Positions 60,090 through 64,000 of a DNA stretch of 64,000 bases are shown piece after piece. The stretch is from Verrucomicrobiota bacterium. Lineage in GTDB: Bacteria; Verrucomicrobiota; Verrucomicrobiia; CAIQCK01. The DNA is taken from positions 1-64,000 of the forward strand of contig JACRJX010000041.1 in the NCBI GenBank assembly GCA_016235595.1, in the 5' to 3' direction. A model generated the notes under the pieces. The model was given only the letters and a program-made list of their open reading frames with translations. It made no database searches and was not told the origin of the DNA. How positions within the stretch are numbered: the first letter of the stretch is position 1; the number at the start of each line of letters is the position of its first letter. Position numbers and translations under genes: made by a program.

Positions 60090-62344
60090 CTTTCCTCAAC
60101 ACATCTTTGCTCTTGCTCGGCGCGGGCCTCGCCCTTGGCCCGATTATCATCCATTTGCTGAATCGCCGCCGGTACCGGATCATTGACTGGGCCGCCGCCG
60201 ACTTTTTGCTGGAGAGCTTCAAGAAGACCAAGCGCCGCATCCGGCTGGAACAATTGCTCCTGCTGGCCATGCGAGTGGCCGGAGTGGGTCTCATGGGAGT
60301 CGCGCTCGCACGGCCATTCGTGCCGGAGCAAAGCCTTGCCGCAATGCTCGGCACGCAGGCCCGATCCGACCATGTCATCATCCTCGACGACAGCTACTCG
60401 ATGGACCAGACGCTCGGCAGCAGCACCCTCTTCGCCCGCGCCCGCGACACCGTCATGCAAATCGCCGACCGTGTCCAGCCCGAGGACACCTTCGCCCTTC
60501 TCCTGACCTCGCGCACAGTGGATGATCCTTCCGCAATCCAGAATCCGAAATCCACGATCCAAAATCCTGTGTTCGCTCCAGCACATCTCACGGATCGCAC
60601 CGCATTCAAGCGCGACGCCGCAGCGCTCGTGGCCTCCGACTATTCCACCGATCTCGTGCCGTCGTTGCAGGCCGCGCTCGACATCTTTGCCAATTCTTCC
60701 AACCCGGAGAAACGCCTTTACATCCTCACCGATTGCCGCCGGCGCGACTGGACCGACGAGAACAGCCGCCGTATCCGCGCGCTGCTGGAGAAACTGGACA
60801 AGAAGGTCGCCCGCGCATTCCTGATGGACTTCGGCGCTGTTGACGCGGCGAACCTTTCCGTCTCCGAGTTCGCCTGTGCGGAAAAGCATGTTATCCAGAA
60901 CCTCCGCGCGAGATTCCTCGCCAGGATTGTCAATCATGGCTCGCAACCCGCCCTGAATGTGCCGGTAACGTTTCGCGCGGGCGACGTCTCATTGCCGCCG
61001 CGCATCCTCGACCGGATCGGTCCTGGCGAGAGCACGACAGTGGATTTCTCCTATATCTTCCGGCGACCCGGCGTGACTGTGGCGTCCATATCGCTGCCCG
61101 CCGACGCACTTGCGCCCGACAACGCCGTTCATCTTGCGCTCGACGTGCGCGACGGTGTGCCGGCGCTCATCATCAACGGCGCGCCCGACCCGGAACCGTA
61201 CATCAACGAGACTGACTATCTCATCACCGCGCTCGATCCCGGCGGCAAGGGCCTCGGCGGATGGCGACCGACCGTGATCACCGACCGTGAGCTGCCCGCC
61301 GCGCAGTTCGACAAGTTTGATCTTGTCGTGCTGGCCAACGTCGCCACCTTGCCGCAGGCGAAACTGGCCGAACTGGGAACCTATGTCCGCAACGGCGGTG
61401 GCCTCTGTATTTTCCTCGGCGACCGGCTGGACCGCGCGTTCTACAACGCCGCTCTATTCAAGGATGGCACAGGCCTGTTGCCCGGCAAGCTCGGCGTGAC
61501 GGAAGGCGACCCGAACAACGCGGAGAAATCTTTCCGCCTGAAAATCGAGCCGGGCGCGCATCCGCTTCAGACCGCGCTCGGTGGCGAGTTGGCCGCGCTG
61601 CTGGCCGGCGTGCATGTGCGGGCATTTGTGCCAATGGAAAGCAGGACGGGCGTCCCGCCTGTCCCATCATCAATAACTGGTCAGGCGGGACGCCTGACCT
61701 ACTCTGTCCTCGCTTCCTTTTCCGACCGCGCCAACTCCCCCGCCCTCGTCGAGCATCGCTTTGGCAACGGCCGCGTGCTTGTCTTCGCATCCACCGCCAG
61801 CGCGCGCTGGCACGACTGGCCTGCCAATCCAAGCTTTCCTGTTTTCGTTCACGAGCTGTTCAGCTTTCTTGCGCGCACGCCCACTCAGGACCATACGGCC
61901 CGCGTCGGGGCACCCATCGAACGCGCTGTCGAGCCACAGTTCATAGACGGCAGTGTGGCGTTGAAGACGCCGCGCTATCCCGAACAACCCGCCGTCCGCC
62001 TGACACCGCGCCCCGTCGGCGAACAGATGCGCGTCAGCTTCACTGATACCGGGTGCGCGGGCGTTTACGAACTCACGCTCGAAAACGGCGGCTCACAACG
62101 CGTCGACCAGTTTGCCCGCAATGTGGACCCCGTCGAAGGCGATCTCGCGAAGGCCGACCCTGCCGCCCTCGTCGCCGCGCTCGGCGACGCACCGGTGAAA
62201 CTGATGCCCAACCTGGCCACCGCCGAACTCGACCTGCGCGAACAAAGCCGTGGCAAGGAATTCTGGAAATACGTGCTCATCGCGCTGCTGGCCGTGCTGG
62301 TGATCGAGCAGACGCTGGCAAGAAGATTCACGCACTTGGCATGA
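60086..62344 (+). CDS. BatA domain / VWA membrane protein
   Basis: 752 residues from GTG at 60086. The N-terminal BatA domain is TFLNTSLLLLGAGLALGPIIIHLLNRRR followed by a helix (LLLLAMRVAGVGLMGVAL). A VWA domain with the MIDAS motif DDSYSMD follows (about 106-220). Then a glutamine-amidotransferase-like segment and a C-terminal helix (WKYVLIALLAVLVIEQTLARRF). It contains two repeat-derived inserts in frame: SAIQNPKSTIQNP (60534-60567) and RTGVPPVPSSITGQAGRL (61636-61698). It belongs to the MoxR operon and is likely a membrane-anchored partner of the ATPase. Confidence 0.88.
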   Translation: MTFLNTSLLLLGAGLALGPIIIHLLNRRRYRIIDWAAADFLLESFKKTKRRIRLEQLLLLAMRVAGVGLMGVALARPFVPEQSLAAMLGTQARSDHVIILDDSYSMDQTLGSSTLFARARDTVMQIADRVQPEDTFALLLTSRTVDDPSAIQNPKSTIQNPVFAPAHLTDRTAFKRDAAALVASDYSTDLVPSLQAALDIFANSSNPEKRLYILTDCRRRDWTDENSRRIRALLEKLDKKVARAFLMDFGAVDAANLSVSEFACAEKHVIQNLRARFLARIVNHGSQPALNVPVTFRAGDVSLPPRILDRIGPGESTTVDFSYIFRRPGVTVASISLPADALAPDNAVHLALDVRDGVPALIINGAPDPEPYINETDYLITALDPGGKGLGGWRPTVITDRELPAAQFDKFDLVVLANVATLPQAKLAELGTYVRNGGGLCIFLGDRLDRAFYNAALFKDGTGLLPGKLGVTEGDPNNAEKSFRLKIEPGAHPLQTALGGELAALLAGVHVRAFVPMESRTGVPPVPSSITGQAGRLTYSVLASFSDRANSPALVEHRFGNGRVLVFASTASARWHDWPANPSFPVFVHELFSFLARTPTQDHTARVGAPIERAVEPQFIDGSVALKTPRYPEQPAVRLTPRPVGEQMRVSFTDTGCAGVYELTLENGGSQRVDQFARNVDPVEGDLAKADPAALVAALGDAPVKLMPNLATAELDLREQSRGKEFWKYVLIALLAVLVIEQTLARRFTHLA
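60534..60567 (+). repeat. AATCC-type heptamer repeat inside the BatA gene
   Basis: Five units of AATCC(A/G)AA-type sequence in frame, encoding AIQNPKSTIQNP in the VWA domain. Same family and sense as 57445 and 60048. Confidence 0.8.
61649..61694 (+). repeat. Hairpin-forming repeat inside the BatA gene
   Basis: Perfect 12-bp inverted repeat (GGCGTCCCGCCT at 61649-61660 with AGGCGGGACGCC at 61683-61694), flanking a 22-base spacer. It encodes TGVPPVPSSITGQAGRL in frame. Peptides of this form recur in Verrucomicrobia and related genomes, so this is probably a dispersed palindromic element tolerated in frame. Confidence 0.7.
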
Positions 62345-62348
62345 AATA

Positions 62349-64000
62349 ATGGAGTCATTGCTTCCAAAACTTTTCGGGTTTGATCCAAACGCCTTCACAG
62401 GCGCGCGGTGGAGTGATCTCTCCATCCGCTGGGTTGGGCTGCCGACGGCGGCGGAGGGCGGTTGGTGGTCGCTGGCAACACTGGCGTTGGTGGTGTTCCT
62501 GGTGTGGCATGCGGTGCGGGAGTATCAGCGCGAAGGCGCGGTGATCTCGGCGGGCGTGAGGCGGCTCCTCATGACGTTGCGGCTGGGCGCGCTCGGTGTG
62601 GCGCTGGCGATACTGTTCCAGCCGACACTGGTGATTGATCGCAGCGAGCGGCTGAAGAGCACGGCGTGGCTGCTGGTGGATGATTCGTTGAGCATGGGGA
62701 TCGAGGATAAACAGGAGGCAGGAGGCAAGCCACAGGCGGCAAGGATTGAGCAGGTTAAATCACTCATCGCTCGTCATTCATCACTCGCTACGCTTGCGGC
62801 GACGCACCAGTTGCGGCTGGCGGCATTCTCGGACGGCTGGAGAGAACTGGCGACGAATGATCTCGCCGGTTTGAAACCGCAAGGCGCGGCCACATCGCTG
62901 GCGAATGGATTGCGGCAGACCCTTGAGAACTCGCGCGGCCAACCGGTGGCGGCGGTGGTGCTTGTCAGCGACGGGCAAGCCACCGATGGCGAGACGACAG
63001 CGGCGGCACAGTTTGTCGCGCAGCGCGGCGTGCCGGTGTTCACCGTTGGCGTCGGCAATCCGAAAGCGCCGCGGAACGTCGAGGTCGCGTCGCTCACCGC
63101 GAACCCGGTGTTGTTCAAGGATGACGAAGCAGTGTTCACGGTCCGCGTGTTGGCGAAGGAACTGGCGGGAACGACCGCGAAAGTGACGCTGCGGGAGAAT
63201 CCCAACACTCCAATACTCCAGCACTCCAACACTCCTTCTGTGACCGGCCGCGTTGTCGCCGAGCAAACGATCAAGCTGCCGGTAAACAACCAGCCGCTCG
63301 ACGTGACGCTGCGCGTGCAACCACAACAACTTGGCGCGTTCACCTACACCGCGGCTATCGAGCCGTTGGCCGATGAATTGACCGATCGCGACAACAGCGC
63401 GTCGTTCGTCGCGCGCGTCATCGCCCAGAAACCGCGGGTGTTGTTCATCGCCGGCAACGCGGGCAAGGAATATCGCTACCTCAAGAACCACCTGACGCGT
63501 GACGCAACGCTTTCGGTGAGTTGCTGGCTGCAAAGCGCCGACGCGGCGTTCAACCAGGAAGGCGACGCGCCGCTGACGACGCTGCCGAAGACGGAACAGG
63601 AATTGTTCGGCTACGACGTGATTCTCATGCTGGACCCCGACCCGCGCGAGTTCGACGCGGCCTGGGCGAGACTGCTGGCGCGGTTCGTTGGCGACCACGG
63701 CGGCGGGCTGGCGTTCATTGCGTCAAACAAGTTCACGACCGATTTTCTGATGGCGAGCGATCTGCGGCCGGTCGCCGACCTGTTGCCGGTGCAGATCGAG
63801 CGCGAGCAACTCACCGTAGCCGAGGCGCTCAGCCGCGTGAACCAGCAGGATTGGCCGTGGCTCGTCACAGCGGCTGGATTTGAGAATCCCGTCTTTCAAC
63901 TCGACGCCGACCCCGAGCGCAATCGCCGCATCTGGGCGGCGATGCCGGGCTTCTATTGGGCGCAGCCGGTGCGCGCGCTCAAGCCGGGCGCGACGGCGCT
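62349..64000 (+). CDS. VWA / glutamine-amidotransferase-like membrane protein (C-terminus beyond window)
   Basis: The ATG at 62349 opens at least 550 codons to the right edge with no stop. Two helices at the N-terminus (WWSLATLALVVFLVWHAV; LRLGALGVALAILFQP) precede a VWA domain (LLVDDSLSMGIED, VVLVSDGQATDGE). Later LFIAGNAGKEYRYLKNHL and the segment GYDVILMLDPDPREFD resemble the amidotransferase-like domain of such proteins. It carries in-frame inserts: EAGGKPQAARI / SLIARHSSLATLA (62709-62792) and NPNTPILQHSNTPS (63199-63238). Last visible gene of the MoxR operon. Confidence 0.82.
   Translation, partial: MESLLPKLFGFDPNAFTGARWSDLSIRWVGLPTAAEGGWWSLATLALVVFLVWHAVREYQREGAVISAGVRRLLMTLRLGALGVALAILFQPTLVIDRSERLKSTAWLLVDDSLSMGIEDKQEAGGKPQAARIEQVKSLIARHSSLATLAATHQLRLAAFSDGWRELATNDLAGLKPQGAATSLANGLRQTLENSRGQPVAAVVLVSDGQATDGETTAAAQFVAQRGVPVFTVGVGNPKAPRNVEVASLTANPVLFKDDEAVFTVRVLAKELAGTTAKVTLRENPNTPILQHSNTPSVTGRVVAEQTIKLPVNNQPLDVTLRVQPQQLGAFTYTAAIEPLADELTDRDNSASFVARVIAQKPRVLFIAGNAGKEYRYLKNHLTRDATLSVSCWLQSADAAFNQEGDAPLTTLPKTEQELFGYDVILMLDPDPREFDAAWARLLARFVGDHGGGLAFIASNKFTTDFLMASDLRPVADLLPVQIEREQLTVAEALSRVNQQDWPWLVTAAGFENPVFQLDADPERNRRIWAAMPGFYWAQPVRALKPGATA
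63199..63238 (+). repeat. CAACACTCC-type repeat inside the VWA gene
   Basis: Four to five ACTCCA(A/G)(C/T)A-type units encode NPNTPILQHSNTPS. The same unit occurs in the crcB-DUF190 spacer (55750-55779). It is a second dispersed short-repeat family, distinct from AATCCAAA. Confidence 0.7.

Noticed and set aside
57445..60567. Heptamer repeats as a CRISPR array
   Set aside because: Units are 7 bases without unique spacers and no cas genes occur.

Overview
The window looks like a chromosome segment of a high-GC bacterium of the phylum Verrucomicrobiota, probably near the Pedosphaera/Limisphaerales lineage. The taxonomic call is inferred from gene content. The window has a Minf_1886-family gene (a family restricted to Verrucomicrobia and Planctomycetes), four exported Gfo/Idh/MocA oxidoreductases, a formylglycine-type sulfatase, a giant autotransporter-repeat protein, and dispersed AATCCAAA-type heptamer repeats that also sit in frame inside genes. 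No rRNA, tRNA, CRISPR array or recognisable transposase was seen.

Layout. (1) 1-11301, minus: the first 3,767 codons of one giant secreted repeat protein with autotransporter-associated beta-strand repeats and two PA14-like domains; its C-terminus lies off the left edge. (2) 11302-12038: an interval without a convincing gene. (3) 12039-23398, minus: a tightly overlapping respiratory complex I operon, nuoA-B-C-D-H-I-J-K followed by two NuoL/MrpD-like genes with a small membrane-protein gene between them, then nuoM and nuoN. It contains no nuoE, nuoF or nuoG. A polyferredoxin gene is divergent from nuoA. (4) 24326-30286: an exported protein, a two-gene methionine synthase (homocysteine domain split from the B12/folate part), a DUF2127 protein, and two small minus-strand genes broken by frameshifts. 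(5) 30451-37170, minus: a probable polysaccharide-degradation cluster (GH16, two near-duplicate Gfo/Idh/MocA proteins, a sulfatase, a third Gfo/Idh/MocA). (6) 37327-46678, plus: lgt, an rRNA-type pseudouridine synthase, family 4 uracil-DNA glycosylase, a solitary RelE-like toxin, a YfhO-like membrane protein interrupted by one stop codon, a cold-shock gene with promoter and terminator, tmk, holB and an O-antigen-ligase-like protein. (7) 46675-48781, minus: a DUF3108 protein and a fourth Gfo/Idh/MocA. (8) 48924-57266, plus: leuS, a Minf_1886 protein, an M16 peptidase, a DUF1844 protein, crcB plus DUF190, and a terpene-cyclase-fold exported protein. (9) 57290-64000, plus: a MoxR / DUF58 / BatA / von Willebrand A operon, running off the right edge.

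Two themes deserve attention. First, complex I here is the 11-core-subunit form without the NADH-input module, enlarged by an extra antiporter-like subunit and a small membrane protein. Second, short repeats have spread through both spacers and coding regions. One pair forms a near-perfect 33-bp inverted repeat around a four-helix-bundle (S23/IVP-like) gene sitting inside the MoxR-DUF58-BatA operon, which looks like an inserted cassette. Four loci (YfhO, DUF58, the SEC-C gene and a small exported gene) carry stop codons or frameshifts in otherwise intact coding sequence. These could be real decay or assembly error and should be checked against reads.
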